In this document: in pieces, positions 1-13,085 of the stretch
How the letters are laid out: each line of letters opens with the position of its first letter
How positions within the stretch are numbered: the first letter of the stretch is position 1
Source: Ophioceras dolichostomum
Taxonomy: Eukaryota > Ascomycota > Sordariomycetes > Magnaporthales > Ophioceraceae
Direction: 5' to 3'
Length of the DNA stretch: 64,000 nucleotides
NCBI GenBank assembly: GCA_003049485.1
Contig: PYST01000009.1
Coordinates: 62,001-126,000 of the forward strand
Translations under genes and position numbers: made by a program
The notes under the pieces: generated by a model
What the model was told of the DNA's origin: nothing
Database searches by the model: none
The model's input: only the letters and a program-made list of their open reading frames with translations

Positions 1-714
1 CGGAGTCCGCAGACGTATTCCATACCTTCACCAGGTACCCGGCTTGGAGAATTAGCAGGAACAAGGCATTTCAGAATAGGCGGGAAACTTGAAATACGAA
101 CTAGAACAGAACAAGCAACATGTGCCGTGGGCTATGTTTTGTTTCGAGGGAAAGAACTCACGCAAAGGCCTTTGATAGGGCGCTTGGGTCATGTTTGAAA
201 CACCTGTCGTGAGCATCTCCCGCACATCAGATGGTTTTTTGCCCCAGTGTTTGACGACAGCAGAGGGAGATGCTGTTGTCGGTGTACACCATTCAAGGGA
301 CAAACGATACTCCCTTGCTTGTCAAAAGAAATAAAAGGCAAACAAGAAAGCGGAATATTATTGTTCTTTTAATTTCCACAGCACATTCTATGCTCCATCC
401 TTGTCGTAATAAGAAACAGTCTTTCACATGCGGACTACGGAATCTCAGGATCCTCTACCTCAGTTTCTGACTCCGCTTGCTCCGTGGCCCATTCAAAATA
501 CAAAGAGACAAAAGAAAAAAAAGGGAAAAGTTAATCGTGCCCGAAATCGAGGCCGCGCCGAAAACAACCCGCTCCGCAACTTCAACGGTTTCGGACTACC
601 GGCCGGGCCGGGTCCGAAGTGTTCGCTTCCCTGTCTACCAAACCAGAACTCTCTCGGCATCATATCCCTGCCAATCAGAAAAAGCCGATCAGGTGGTATT
701 AGAAGACTGGTGGA
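1..714. other. Intergenic, 3' flank of the RTA1-like gene
   Basis: No coding region recognised. The short open frames here match no family I know and lack splice support. The stretch is moderately A-rich (for example near 500-530) and presumably holds the 3' UTR and polyadenylation site of the minus-strand gene that ends at 715. Confidence 0.5.
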
Positions 715-2172
715 TTATTGACGCTGGCCGCCGTTGCTCGGGTACTGAGCAGTGCTGGGGTACTGAGCGGTGCTGGGGTACTGAGCAGTGCCGGGGTATG
801 GAGCCGCGTTGGGATACTGGGCCTGGGTCGCGGGCGGGTACGGAGCAGCGTTGACGTATTGAGGGCCGTTCTGGTACTGGGTGTTGCGGTTGTTCATGGC
901 GTACGCCTCGATGTCGGAGACGTCGCGGGACGAGCTCGCGACGTATTCGAACTCCTCCTTGGGCTGGCGGAAACCCATGGAGACGTAGTCCGCGGGGCCG
1001 AAGATCGTGTACACGAACACAGCACCGAGCATGGGAATCGCGTCCAGAGTGTAGACACTAGATAGGCAGTGACGAGTCTGGTCAGTGATTGTCCACAGCC
1101 GAGGACGAGAATTCACGGGATACAAAGACGAAAAACTTACGGCCACTCGACGGTTTCCAGGTAGCTTCCCTTGCCCATGGCGAATTCGATCTCACGGTAG
1201 ACGGATCGGAGCTGTGGAACCCGGCAGGTTAGCATGCATGCTATTTGAGCGGGATAGCCGAGGTATGGAGTGAGGAGGGTAGAAGTCTTACCATGATGAG
1301 GCCGGCAGAGACATTGATAGCGTACAGCATCCGGCGCCAGTTGGGCTTGAACTGGTTCTGGCTGACATTCTCGGACGAGAGCTTGCCGCCCTGGAGGAGG
1401 CCCGAATCGGAAGCGCTGGCAAACTCCTTCGAGGAGAAGTGGAACTTCGTGGCGATGACGATGAAGAGGCCGAACGCGATGATCTGGAGAGTGACACCGG
1501 CGAGTGCGATGTTCCTGCCCTTGTCAATCTTCGACTGGGCATCCGGCTCGGAGCGGTCCGTCGAGGTGACCATGATGCTGCCAATGGCCTGGAGCACCAG
1601 CGAGACAACATCGAAGAAGACGAAGATCGGGGTGAGCCATCGAGCTGTTGAAAGGTAGAGAGAAAATGTTAGACCACGCAGGTGCAAGGTGAGGTAAGGA
1701 CTCCACGGCTTTCTTCTTACCAGGGATCCACAGGAACTCAAACGTTCTCTTCTGAGGAGGCACCACGCGGAACACGACACGGCCGAACACGACGTAGATG
1801 ACGCCCGCCATGAAGACCGGCGATAGGAAGATCAGGATGTACTGCGCGATATAGAGGGGCCGGGTGGTCGGGTTGCGACCTGAGATCCCCCTGAGTGCCC
1901 AACCCACTGTCTCCACTGTGAGGGCAACCATTGTTAGACATCTCGGCTCCATATGGCCACAACGCGGAGAGAAGGGAGGGTTTGCTCTTACTGAAGGTGG
2001 CCAGCAACATGATGATCCAGATCCATGCTCTCTTACGGATTGTGTGGATCAGGTTCAGGATCAGCCCGATGGCGAAGAGGGCCGAGGCGATACCAGCCGC
2101 GACCTGCGACGGGTTGTAGTACGGGTAGTAGTTCCGCACGGTACCGGTGCCGTGAGCCGTGGTGCCGGCCAT
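715..2172 (-). CDS. RTA1-like lipid-translocating exporter family 7TM protein
   Basis: Predicted 380-residue multi-pass membrane protein of the fungal RTA1/RSB1 family, linked in yeast to 7-aminocholesterol resistance and sphingoid long-chain-base export or signalling at the plasma membrane. Five exons on the minus strand: 2172-1992, 1915-1721, 1644-1292, 1211-1141, 1057-715, all with GTAAG donors and AG acceptors; the total of 1143 nt is in frame. The start is an ATG at 2172 (MAGTTAHG). About seven hydrophobic helices are visible, beginning around residue 25 (VAAGIASALFAIGLILNLI). The family's central helix is seen in YIAQYILIFLSPVFMAGVIY, and the late segment TLDAIPMLGAVFVYTIF is also typical. 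The cytosolic tail is about 70-80 residues longer than in many relatives and ends in Tyr-Pro-rich repeats (AQYPST units) encoded by an 18-bp minisatellite. Family assignment is firm; the substrate is unknown. Confidence 0.9.
741..830 (-). repeat. In-frame 18-bp coding minisatellite (about 5 units)
   Basis: Units GGTACTGAGCAGTGCTGG recur every 18 bp at 741, 759 and 777, with degenerate units at 795 and 813. On the minus strand each unit encodes six residues (QYPSTA), so changes in copy number lengthen or shorten the RTA1-like tail without breaking the frame. Confidence 0.85.
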
Positions 2173-5100
2173 ATTTGCGGTGTGTGTTGATGGGTGATAT
2201 CGACGTGTGTGTCGGGTAGATGAGTGTCGAGAAGGATGTCACCGAGGACCCCTACGGAAGCCGCCTAAGGCAGGGAGGATAGACGTTCGCAGAAAAAGGA
2301 CGAAGAAAGGAGGAAGTAAGTCAAGGGGGAAAGTCCATACCAGTCCTCTGTTTGAGCGACTGGGTGATTCTGGAAGAGAGTCTGAGAGCGTCTGAGTGAT
2401 CAATGAGAACTCCTGTGAACCATCCGGCGAGAGGAGGATCAAAACTATATATCAATGTGGCACAGAGGACCAAGGGGCAGCCCAAGGGACGACCCAGGGG
2501 ACCAACAAGGGGGCTACCAGTCGAGGAAGCCTTCAGGATCCCAACCATGAAGCCAGATAGGTTTAGGATGCCACCCTGATGCCATGCCGAGCCTCACTGT
2601 TCGATTATCAACCGAGTCATGATAGATGCGTGCATAGCGACCCCTGGTTCTGAACCAACGAGGAAGGAGATTCGTAAGGTGAGAGAGTGTGCCGTAGCAT
2701 GCAAATTGATAGGCGAAAATGGCTGTGGGCTTGGCTGGAATCTGCTTGCTTGGATCTGCGTCCGTCGAAACCAAAACAGCATTGAAAGCTCCGCGTTCCT
2801 ATCTCCGTATTCCGTACTTCGGCGTGATACGCGGTTCACACGTCGTTATGATTCGGTTCATACCGTTCAAATCCCCCGTCTGCCCCCATGTCGAGGGCTG
2901 TGCCGTCCGGACTGGCTGCTGCTAGCCACTCAAAACCAAGAATTGCGGCTGCCGCCTTGCATCCGGACTGCTCTTGGCACCTGAATTCATTTCCTGCAAG
3001 GGGGCGAGCAGCGTTCGAGGGCAGCTTAGTAGTCCCGGGGCTTGGGCTCTTCTTTTGGGCCGGAAGATTGATCAGCACCCAACCCGGCCTATCGGGAGCA
3101 GCTGAATTGGAAACCCCCACCCACCCACGGACGGGTGCGGCTCAGGACTCAAAGGGCAGCAGAGTCCAGACCCCAAGTTTCCAGTTCGGCAAAGCTTGCC
3201 TCCCTCCCACAACCCAGACCGATGGTGCCTGATGCCTCGTGAATTTGGAGTGTGCTTCCCCTTAATAGAGAAAGAAAAGTATCTAACAACCGGTCTATAC
3301 GTGATATCTTCGCCTCCAGGGAAGAGAGCGAGGGGTAAGAGAAGAGAAAAAAAAGGGGAAAAGGACAGTGGAATAGAGCCAACAACCCAGCAGCACTTGC
3401 TGTCGACACTCCGAGGCGGCTAGGCATCACAATAACCGGCTACGGACAGGCACCACCCCATCCGAACCGCCATATAGTCGGTGAAAAAGGAGTGGCTCCC
3501 GGGGGTCAGCACTGTTGGTAATAGAAGGATTTAACTTTCGTCATCCGTCTTGATGAGATGATGAGACAGACGCGATTGACGCCTAGCCCGTTCCAAAGAT
3601 TTTTGCCCAGTCGGGTTGTTTGTCAGAACGAGCATCGAATCCTGCCCAATCTTGCGGTGATGATGAATCCCCACTCGAGCAACCAGCCGTAGGGCGCTGA
3701 AGCTGATGCGAAGGGACGTGGCAGGGACGTGGCAGCACCCTCGACCTTGGCACCGTGGAAAGCCCACGGGTTGTCCAGGGCCGAAGGCGGGTGCAACGTT
3801 GACTAAGAAGGCGATGCGGCTGACACTTGTGACCTGCCTGACAAGCAAAACCCCCCCAAGACTCTAAGGATAGAAGGCACTAAACTGGCGCAACGGGATG
3901 TGGGAAGGGAAGCATGTCGAGAAACGGGATAATCGTGGCAGTGATGTACCCTGTAAGCAGCTTATAAGGATGAAGGTTATCTTGTGCCATCAACCCACAG
4001 CCCCCGACACGACTCAGCGAGTAAGACACCTATCGTACCCAGGAGGAACTGAGACGACTGATGAGAGATGGAAGCCGGCCGGAAACTTTCGGGGCTTTAT
4101 ATGTAGGATCAGGGTCGCCGATCAACAGATGCAAGCAAATCCTGAGCGATGAGACCGCTCGGAGCAAGAGAGATTTTCAAGCCGCTGATAACTATCTTCT
4201 GCACCTTTGAGTGCACATAAGAAGCTATCGCGGCCAGAAAAGCATACCATCACCCCATCGTAATTGCGTGTTTGACGCGGGCGTAACAGGTGTCAGACCG
4301 TACCCTGCCAAGCAGAATGGGTGATCCTGGGCCTCAACTGCTGCCAACCGCTGGACGCCGTTGCGGTCGGAGACGATCCTTTTGCTCTCCTGTTGTTCTC
4401 TCGTCGCTTGTCTCACGGAATCGGTTCTTCTCTCTTTCCTTTTCTTTCATTTTTCTTCCCACGGCCTTGAGCGAGGTAGGTACTCGAGGAAGGGTCGAAG
4501 GTGGTTGAGAGGTACGTCAACCGAAATCTGTTCAGTCCCTCGAGTCGCCGACGATGACGCCAGAAGGCGCGACAGAGCATTCGATGCTTGAACCCGAGGC
4601 AGGAGTGGATCAAAAGGAAACAGAATGGGAGAAAAGGCTTCTTGGCTAACAACCAAGACTAAAATAAAGCGTGCGACGTCGGTAGGATATAGTAATATAT
4701 ATTCGATGAACGATGCCCAACCCAATCCAATTCCCAAGTCAATCTTCACACAGCCTGAAGGCTCGTGCTGCTGGATGCTCTCCAACGGTCGACGCACATG
4801 ATCAATGCGGGGAAGCGCGGCAGGATCGCTATGATTGGTGAAATGGACGGAGGTCGAGGACCGATGATATCCCGACATTGGGGTCGGGTCCTCAGCCCGC
4901 CCGTGCACAAGCAACGAGCAGCCGTCTCCACCCAAACAAATTCTCGAGCCTTTTTTTTTTTTTCTGTGACGAGAGCCTCAAAGTTCAACAACTGCATCAC
5001 GCAAAGAACTTGCTGCAACTAACTGTCCCACTCAAAGCCGTCACTGACGACCGTAGTGACAGTTGCATTCTCGATTCTACCACATTCCTCCATTTCCTCC

Positions 5101-5511
5101 ATATATCTCTCCCCCGGCATATGATTCTTCTCCCTCCTTTTTAGAACCTTCCATCTTCGATTTGTAGGTGGACTCGGGCGCGTCGAGGGCCTCTCCTGGT
5201 CCATCTGTCTACTTCCCCTACCTTCCTAACCGCCGCAGACTCCGTCTCTGTCGACTACGTAGCCGACTCTAGCCACGTTGTCCCCTTGAACGCCTGCCTT
5301 TTTCCTACTAGTTTTCCCCTAGGTACGACTTTCCGGAGCTGAATCGTAGCTTCGAACTTTGTTGAAGGAAAATCTGACGAGTCTGGCAGCCTTTGCGCCC
5401 CCATTCGACCCCGGCGCAAGCAGGCCTTCCCTCTAACGACCTTTTAATCTTCTCGGACCCCCAGAAGCGCCCTTGAGTCGAGTCGCAAGTCGTCACAAAA
5501 ACACCGCAACG
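2173..5511. other. Divergent intergenic region (3.3 kb) between the RTA1-like and G3BP-like genes
   Basis: Shared upstream region of two divergently transcribed genes. No conserved coding region seen. The half nearest the G3BP-like gene (about 5020-5510) is pyrimidine-rich (TCTCC and CCTCC runs), typical of promoters and leaders of highly expressed fungal genes. A run of 14 T lies near 4951-4965. Small open frames here have no recognisable motifs. Confidence 0.6.
2445..2451 (-). promoter_or_regulatory. Candidate TATA element of the RTA1-like gene
   Basis: On the minus strand this reads TATATAG, about 275 bp upstream of the ATG at 2172, leaving room for a 5' UTR of roughly 240 bp. It is a match by eye only; the transcription start is unknown. 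Confidence 0.35.
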
Positions 5512-7439
5512 ATGGCGACCCTGCCCACGAACGGTACTGTTAATCACCAGGACCATGCGTCCTCCACCAGCTCCGGCAATGAGCAGAGCGGTGACGGCCA
5601 CACTATCTCTAAGGACGAGGTCGGCTGGTATTTCGTCGAGCAATACTACACCACACTGAGCAAAAATCCCGAGCGTCTCCACGTACGTCATGGCATCGGC
5701 AACCGCCGAGTTCTCCCGTCTCCGCCTTTCATCACAGCGCCATCCCCCCTCAATCTCAACTCGGTTTTGCTGACCTCATCACCTTACTTGCTGTTCAGCT
5801 GTTCTACGGCAAGCATTCCCAGTTCGTCTATGGACTCGAGACCGAGGTTGCCCCTGTCTCCGTGGGTCGGCAGGTGAGTTCGATCTGGTCCCAGACCAGC
5901 AAGTAGACCATCAATTGGTCTCTGTGCTTCTCCCGCGTCACCCGCGCATGAATGGTGGACTGACTGACTGACCGGGCTTGGCAACCACAATAGCCAATCG
6001 CCGACCGCATCAAGGAGCTCGACCTGCGGGAGCTCAAGGTGCGGGTGTCTAATGTCGACTCCCAGGCCTCAATGGACAACATTGTCATTCAGGTCATCGG
6101 CGAGACCGTCAACAAGGGCTCCGACGAGGCCAAGAAATTTGTCCAGACCTTCGTCCTGGCCAAGCAGCCTTCCGGTTACTTCGTCCTCAATGACATCCTG
6201 CGTTACATTAATGATGAGAACGAGGAGGAGACGGGCGAAGCTGCCGCTCCTGCGGACCCCGAGCCCGCCGCCGAGACGACCGCTGCCGCCGAGATCGAGA
6301 CTGCCCAACCCGAGGCCGAGGCGCCCAAGGAGGAGACTCCCGAGGAGAAGGTCGCCGTTGTGCCTGCTCAGCTAGATGCTGCCGTTGTCAACAAGAAGCT
6401 GGAGGAGGCAGTTGGGGCTGCGAAGGAGACCCCTTCCACCTCGTCCGTCAACACCCCAGCTGAGGTCGCCGCTCCGGCCAAGGAGGCCACCGCCACCCCT
6501 GCGAAGGTGGAGAGTGCTGCCCCTGCCGCCGCTGACCCGGAGAAGGTTGCGCAAGAGATCACCGAGGAGGAGGCGAAGAAGAGCGAGACGCCAAAGGATC
6601 CCACTCCGACTCCCGCCGCCCCCCGTGCGACCGCGCCGGTCGTCGCTGAACCCGAGAAGCCGAAGGAGGCCCCCAAGATGACCTGGGCCAGCCGGATTGC
6701 GGCCGCCGCTGGACCACCCCGGCCAGTCGTCGCCCTCCCCAAGACCGCCACTCCCGTTGTCGTCCCTGCCTCCCGGCCAGCCGCCCCAGCCGCAGCCGCG
6801 ACCGCTGCGCCCCAGGCCGCCGTGCCAGCCGTTGCCGCTGAGGCCACCCCGGCCGCTAAGGACTCGCCCAACGAGTGGCAGACGGCGGGATCAGACTCCA
6901 AGCGCCAGAGCCGGCCCCAGCCCGCCGCGCCCCAGGCTCAAGAGAGGGAGGGCACTCTCGGCTACGTCAAGTACGTCACTGACAAGGTTCAGACTGATAA
7001 CTTGCGGGCCGCTCTGGCTGCCCATGGCGCCCTCGTCTACTTCGATATCAACCGTGGCAAGGTACGTTGTTCCTGATTTTGCGCGCTCTTGCGCGATCTT
7101 GCCCTCCTGACCCCCATTGCCCGGCCAAACATTAACATACTGCCACTCCAGAACTGCGCCTTCGTCGAGTTCGACACGCCGTCCGCCTACCAGTCGGCGG
7201 CTGCTGCCAGCCCGTTCACTGTTGATGGGGAGCAAATCATCTTGGAGCCCCGCAGGCCGAAGAACGCTTATGGCGGAGCCGGCTACAACCGAGGTAGCAT
7301 CTCGGGCCGCGGTCGCGGTGGCTTCGACGGTAGCCGGTCCGGCGGCAGCCGTGGTGCCTTCAACGGTCCTCCCCGCGGTGGTCGCGGCGGCGGCGCCACG
7401 CGTGGCCGAGGCGGCCCCTCTCAGCCCCCGAACGCTTAA
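5512..7439 (+). CDS. G3BP/Nxt3-type protein: NTF2-like domain, disordered linker, RRM, RGG tail
   Basis: Predicted 533-residue RNA-binding protein. Exons 5512-5682, 5799-5873, 5994-7061, 7152-7439 (1602 nt, in frame). Start ATG in good context (CAACGATGGCG). Residues about 35-155 form an NTF2-like domain (VGWYFVEQYYTTLSKNPERL, then LFYGKHSQFVYG, then DIVIQV-type strands and SGYFVLNDILRYI). A long Ala/Pro/Glu-rich disordered segment follows, then an RRM at about 402-470 with the RNP1-like strand NCAFVEFD, split by the last intron. The C-terminus (about 475-533) is Gly/Arg-rich with RGG/GRG repeats. This architecture defines the G3BP family: animal G3BP1/2 nucleate stress granules, budding-yeast Bre5 is the cofactor of the deubiquitinase Ubp3, and fission-yeast Nxt3 is the counterpart. 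A role with a Ubp3-like protease or in mRNP granules is inferred from homology. Confidence 0.93.
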
Positions 7440-9000
7440 GAGCGTGACTTTCTTGCCAAACCCGCACGAAGCCGCTGCGCTGCGCGGGTATCTCTATATT
7501 CATCAACAACACTCGCTGTGTTGGCCACCTTCAAGCGTTACCTCTACCTCGATAGAGTGAGAGGGAGACACAACAACAAGGAGTAGTGAGTGGGGGGTGA
7601 CACGTAACCACAGAGACGAGACAGAGATAACGGTATAGCTTGCTTGGGAGGTTGGGTGGGCCGGGGCGGCGGACGGAACGAACGTGGCATCTGGCTGGCA
7701 TCTGGCTGGAGTTAAGAGGGAAACGTTTTGCATCCGGGGCAAATTCATTATACATTTTGATCGATCCCATATCACGAACCGAATCACTCACCGAACAAGA
7801 CTGCATACATACATACACACGTCACCATCACCACTACACACAAAACTCAGAAACACTACTACACACTCTTCACACTACTCTACTCGTCACCCCTTACCAT
7901 CGTATTATCGAAGGCGTCACCATCATTCTCGCATCCCCCGTCATCTATCTATCTCACTCTTCCCTCTCACAAAACGCCATTTTTTTTTTTGCACGGGACC
8001 GGAGCTAGCGAGTACAGGCCTTGAAAAAGTTGAAAGTTGGCTTTCAGGGGAGTTCTTGTTTTTTATGCGCTCTTGGGACTGATTTTCTTCTTTTATCAAA
8101 TATTTTTCTCTTCCCCCGTTCACAGTATCTCTCTTCTGGGCACACACACCTGCTTTTTTTTTATCTCTTCTGTTAATGTCGTCGCGCCAAAATCTGGTGG
8201 ATTTTGGGGGGCCAACTGACTAGCTTGAGAGGGTAATCTTCTTTCTAATACTGGACGGACGGGGGTGGTGGTGTGAAGGGAAGAACAGTTTAAAGCTGGT
8301 TAGCTCCTCGTGGCTATCCTTTTTCTTTCGTTCTTATTTTATTCCTATTTCCTCTTCTCTGTGGCGTCTCTGATCTCCTCCCACCCATCAATCTATGATC
8401 AGTCCCGGACAGACGAACGGTTACTGATGAGACGGATGGGTAGGTGGATTTGGTGGGCTGGTAGAGGGAGGCGAGCAACGTTCTTTGTAAATCCTTCCGA
8501 TTTTTATCCTTTATTTTCTTACCATTTTTTCACTCCCTCCCCCCTTCTTCCTTGCCCCCACCCTTTCATGTGAGCAAGTGGGTGGAGGAGCTGAAAGGAC
8601 GACGGAATGTCAGGACAGTTCGTTGTGCTGATGGTCTTCAAGGCCGTCTATGCCATCAGCCCTCCCTCCTTCCATGTACCTCCCAACTTTCCCTGCCGTC
8701 TTCTCTCGCTCTCTGAAGCGGTTCTGGGATAATTCTACCCGCCCGCGAACGGAAGGGGGACGAAGTGTTACGAGGATGCTTTCATGGTTGGGGTGTGAGC
8801 AGGCGAACAGTCCCAGGAGGGGGAGGAGAAGGAGGATAGTTAACCTCCTGTGGATAGCAAAGTCCTGATACTGTAAAGTATGGTATTATCTGAAGAGAAA
8901 GTGATACGATGGAAGAAGAATACATTTCAAAGACCAAAACGCCGAATATCATCTGTGACGAGGAAGAGGAGTTACTGCTTCATATCGAGCTGGTGGTCAC
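7440..9000. other. 3' flank of the G3BP-like gene
   Basis: No coding region recognised. T-rich, with short CA/CATA tracts (about 7803-7875) and runs of 10 T near 7980 and 8153; this looks like 3' UTR and downstream DNA. Nothing else identified. Confidence 0.5.
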
Positions 9001-11214
9001 AAGATGACCGACTCCCTACGAGGGGTTAGCTCGTTTCGGGCAGTAAGTACCTAGGTAGCCAAGACCATAATAACGTGTGGTTCAAAAAATGATCATTAAC
9101 CATCGGCCGATACTGCCTACATAACCTACGCTGACATCTACAACATCCTACACTACGTCTGACTAGTACCCCTCTCCCGTTCTCTGCCTCCCGGCAGCTT
9201 CTTGACATTCCACCACAGCGGAGGAAAGTATACCCAGCTAGCTTTCCGTCTCCTGCCGAGTAGAGGACAAAGCCCACTCTCCTTACCTAGGCAGGTGACT
9301 AAAGCAACCCTTGCGGCCCCGGCAGGTTATCTAACAGACCTCCCTCCCTGTTCCGGCTTCGTGTTCAACATAAGTAGGTACACAGCATTATCCAGCGCGT
9401 CTCAGGAAACTAGCAGTCGCTACTTAGATTCCTTCATCTTCCTCGTAAGTAGATAGATGGGATAGATGCGGGGGGGTTTGCCAATCTCCTAGGATAGAAA
9501 GACAGCCACAAGACCCTCTCCCCCTCTCTCGCTACTCCTGCCTAGGCCGGGTAGACAGCGCTGCACTACCGGTATCACGGTACTAGCTCGGTACCTGTAT
9601 CTGCCGAGGTGTAGGTACCGACCACCGAAGGCAGGTAGGTGGCAGGCAGGTCAGGGTGGGAACCACATGTTGTTTTGTTGGTTACCTACTGCCTAGGTAC
9701 CTACCAAACTAACACTTTGCGAGGGCACGTGGGTAGGGGAGTGGTTTTGTTTGGTACGACGAAGGAAGCGGGAGAGAGATAGAGGAACCAACCAAAAAAA
9801 TATATATGAAATGTGAGTTGTGAGAGCTGACTGGTGAGAGATGAGAGATGACGGGACGAAGCTCCATGCCATCCATGCCCTGGTATGCCGGCCTATCTAG
9901 GTACCTACGCCTGCCATCCATCCATCCGCTCGCTCCGCATTGCTGGCTGCTGAGCTTTGCTAACCAGGTAGCCGAACCGAGCTGGGGACAAAAGAAAGTG
10001 GGAGTGAAGAGGTCGAGTGTTGTGTGACGTGACGTTGGTTCCACTGGCTCCGCGGGGGTGAGACTCCGTCGTGACAGACACACTCTCGGCCTGCCTGCCT
10101 GCCGCCGCCGCTGCTGCTGCTACTGTGGGCAATGCTGCCTGCGCTGGCCGGACCGGGCGTGGTGGGGGTCGCGAGGACTCGGATCGCCTCGCCTCGGCTC
10201 GCCCCGTGGTGGTCTGGCCGTGCACGGAATTTTGGGGTTGTATGTGGTGGTGGTGGTGGTGGTAGTGAGTCCTGGAGCCAGCTAGGTACCTCCCCAGGTA
10301 GTTAGGGAGCTGGCTAAGGCGGCTACATACCTCGCTATTGCAACGCTGTCGATAATGGACCTCCTCTCTGGTGTGTCGTCGTGGCTGGCCACACCAAGGG
10401 AGACGCCGCCGGGCCAGGCAAACCCTGTATGTACATCAGACGAGACGCACATAACCACCTGGTCCCCGAGCGGGCTAAGACAGTGAGTGAGTGGACTGGA
10501 GCTTCCCGCATCCCTCAGCTATACCACTCGACCCCAGTTGAAGCACGACATTATGCCAGCACCTAGGTAGTTAGTGATGATAACTTCTTACTCTCGGCTG
10601 GTTGCTGTGCTGGACTGGTCAAGGGTTCTGCAGCGAGCGTGGTCAAGCGATGTGGAAGGTATGACCCGGTAGACGAGCCTCAACTAGGTAGGCAGCGGCC
10701 AGATCCGGTCGGCCCGTAGCATACCTACCTACCCAGCCGGATACCTATCCACCTCTACCTTCTAAGTAGGACTACCTATCTCCCTAGCCTACCTCTGTAG
10801 GTCAACAGGCGGGTAGGATGGCAGGCATCATTGATGTAATCTAGTCCAAGTTATTCATCTAGTTTTAGGGGCACCACTATCACTACTACCGTCACGCCTC
10901 CCAGGGCAGATGCCACCTTGACGGCGGAGCAGAATGGAACCCTCAGCCTTTCCTTCTTCGTCTCCTCGAAGTCACCCAACTTGCACAAGAGCCTCGTCTA
11001 GCTGCCTTGGATATTCAGGCACCTACCTGCCTTACCGAACTAACTACCTAGGTACTTACCAACATACGAGTGGATCCCTTACTGAAATCCCGATACGATG
11101 GCCCAGGGCGGATGGATGGATGATGGTGATCATGTGGGTGGTGATGATGGCAGTGATGAATGGGATGATGATGAGTAATGTTGGTGGCAGTGATAATGAA
11201 TATGATAATGAATA

Positions 11215-11290
<76 letters not shown>

Positions 11291-11330
11291 ATTATCATTA
11301 TTATTATTATTATTATTATTAACTATTATT
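11215..11330. repeat. Compound trinucleotide microsatellite (GAT)n-(ATT)n
   Basis: About 25 near-perfect GAT units (11215-11289) run directly into a TTA/ATT array up to about 11330. Reading frames through it give pure Met, Asp, His or Ile homopolymers, which are artefacts of the repeat and not genes. Confidence 0.97.
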
Positions 11331-13060
11331 ATTATAGTGATGATTATAATGATGATTACGATGATTATTCTGAAGATGATGATACAATTCAGGGGTCGAA
11401 AGCCCAAGATGGCATCCGGTTTCCTCCCCAGCCCGTCCGTCTTTTGAGATAACTGCCGCCCAGGTATAACAACCCTCTCTCTCTAGCTACTACGTAGGTA
11501 GAGGTATCTTTGTAGGCATATGTGTGTCCATCCATATATGTTATGTGTGCATGGACACCAATAATACCTTACACACTCGCCATGACCTAAGTACATGCCT
11601 ACCATCTCATGCCCGTTCCTCCTCCGCTTCTAGACCAACGCACCTGGCTCGCCCACGCCAGCTCACTCTCATTCAGCCATGTTCGGCATCACATCAATGC
11701 CTACCTAGCTAGGTACTCACCTACCCAGAGATACCCGGCTGTTAATAGCTTCGTTATGCCTAGCTGGATGGACCAACAAATAACGTTCGCCCTCTGCTCT
11801 GCCACGAAGACTTCTGTTATCTCGCATATTCCATGTTCAGCTCTGACGTATCACAATGAACTGTCGAGAACGCTGACTGCTGAGGATGACCTTTCTTCTG
11901 CGTTCTGCATATGTAGATAGGTAGGATTGACTCTTCTTCTCTTTCCATCTGGGCAGGCGATTCAATTTGTCGTTGTCCTTGTTCGTTTGTGATAACGTCG
12001 AGGGGTGGTTGGCTCAGGGTGTGCGTGTACAGGGCGGGCAGGCTGCCCAGGTTAGGGTGGCTAAGATACCTCAGGTAGGTAACTCAGGTAGGTTGGTACC
12101 TTGGTAGGCAGGCTCTGGAACAACCAAGAGAAAACGACCTGTCACATTGTATTCGTGTATCCACCCCCACGACACACAGCCAGGAGAGCACTGCATAAAC
12201 AGGGACATGGAAAGGCTCTAGACACCTCCTACCCTAACCGCACATACACTCGAGTACTCTACTGGTTGTATGTTGTATGAACGTATCCTATCTGTCATGC
12301 CCCAGCCAACCGTGTAATGATGGTTAGCCCTGATGAGTTAGTCGGACTGGGCATTAAACCAGTCTCGAGAGAACGGACTAATAAAGGAATAGCCTCCATT
12401 GATCATGACCAAGATTGCGACATGTAGGTAGGCAGGAAGGGTGTCAAGAATGGTTGGTTGTATGAAAGAGAGCCGGTGGGTGGGTGGGAACTCAGAGGAG
12501 AGGGAGAGGGAGAGGAAGAGGGAGGGGAGACGCGCCAAGTACAGAGAATGGTGAGTGGGTGACGAGAATGCGACGTGCGTGCATGCGTCCCCAGCATGCG
12601 CAGTAGCAGTAATAGAAGGAAGTGTGCATCTCCTGTGAAGGTAGACAGTGAGGGAATAAAATCAAAACGTGCGGCTGCAGGTAGCATTGGGCCGCTGCAC
12701 CCATTCTCCAATATAGTTATCCAGGATTATTATCTGATTGTGAACCCATCCGACCCTCCGGCATCCCCTTTGTGGCAGGCTTTGCATTGGATGGTTCCTC
12801 TGGCCAGTCAGTTGGCCTGCTGGGGTCGCACAAGGACAGACGGAAAATCCCGAGACACAACAACCCTTGTCCATTGGCCTGGTCATCCAGCGGGTGTGCT
12901 TGCTGTCTGTGGATAGGTACCTAGGTTGGTATACTTCCGAGGGAGGATTATTAAATAAGCCTTTGGCTTCTCGCTTTTGCTCCTTATCGATGACCCTCAG
13001 ATGGTTAGGGGTAGCACCTACCTAGGTAGAGTAGGTAGCCATTCATATCTCTTCCACAAT

Positions 13061-13085
13061 TGACGTGACGTGACGTGTCGTGACG
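13061..13085. repeat. TGACG tandem array (CRE half-sites)
   Basis: TGACGTGACGTGACGTGTCG is followed by TGACG, placing four TGACG half-sites within 25 bp. TGACG is the half-site of ATF/CREB-type bZIP factors. The array is about 6 kb from the nearest gene, so any regulatory role is speculative. Confidence 0.5.

Noticed and set aside
6368..6901. 177-codon minus-strand frame opposite the G3BP-like linker
   Set aside because: Ala/Gly/Ser-rich mirror of the Ala/Pro/Glu linker; no independent evidence.
11048..11452. Open frames encoding poly-Met, poly-His or poly-Ile
   Set aside because: Pure products of the trinucleotide microsatellite.
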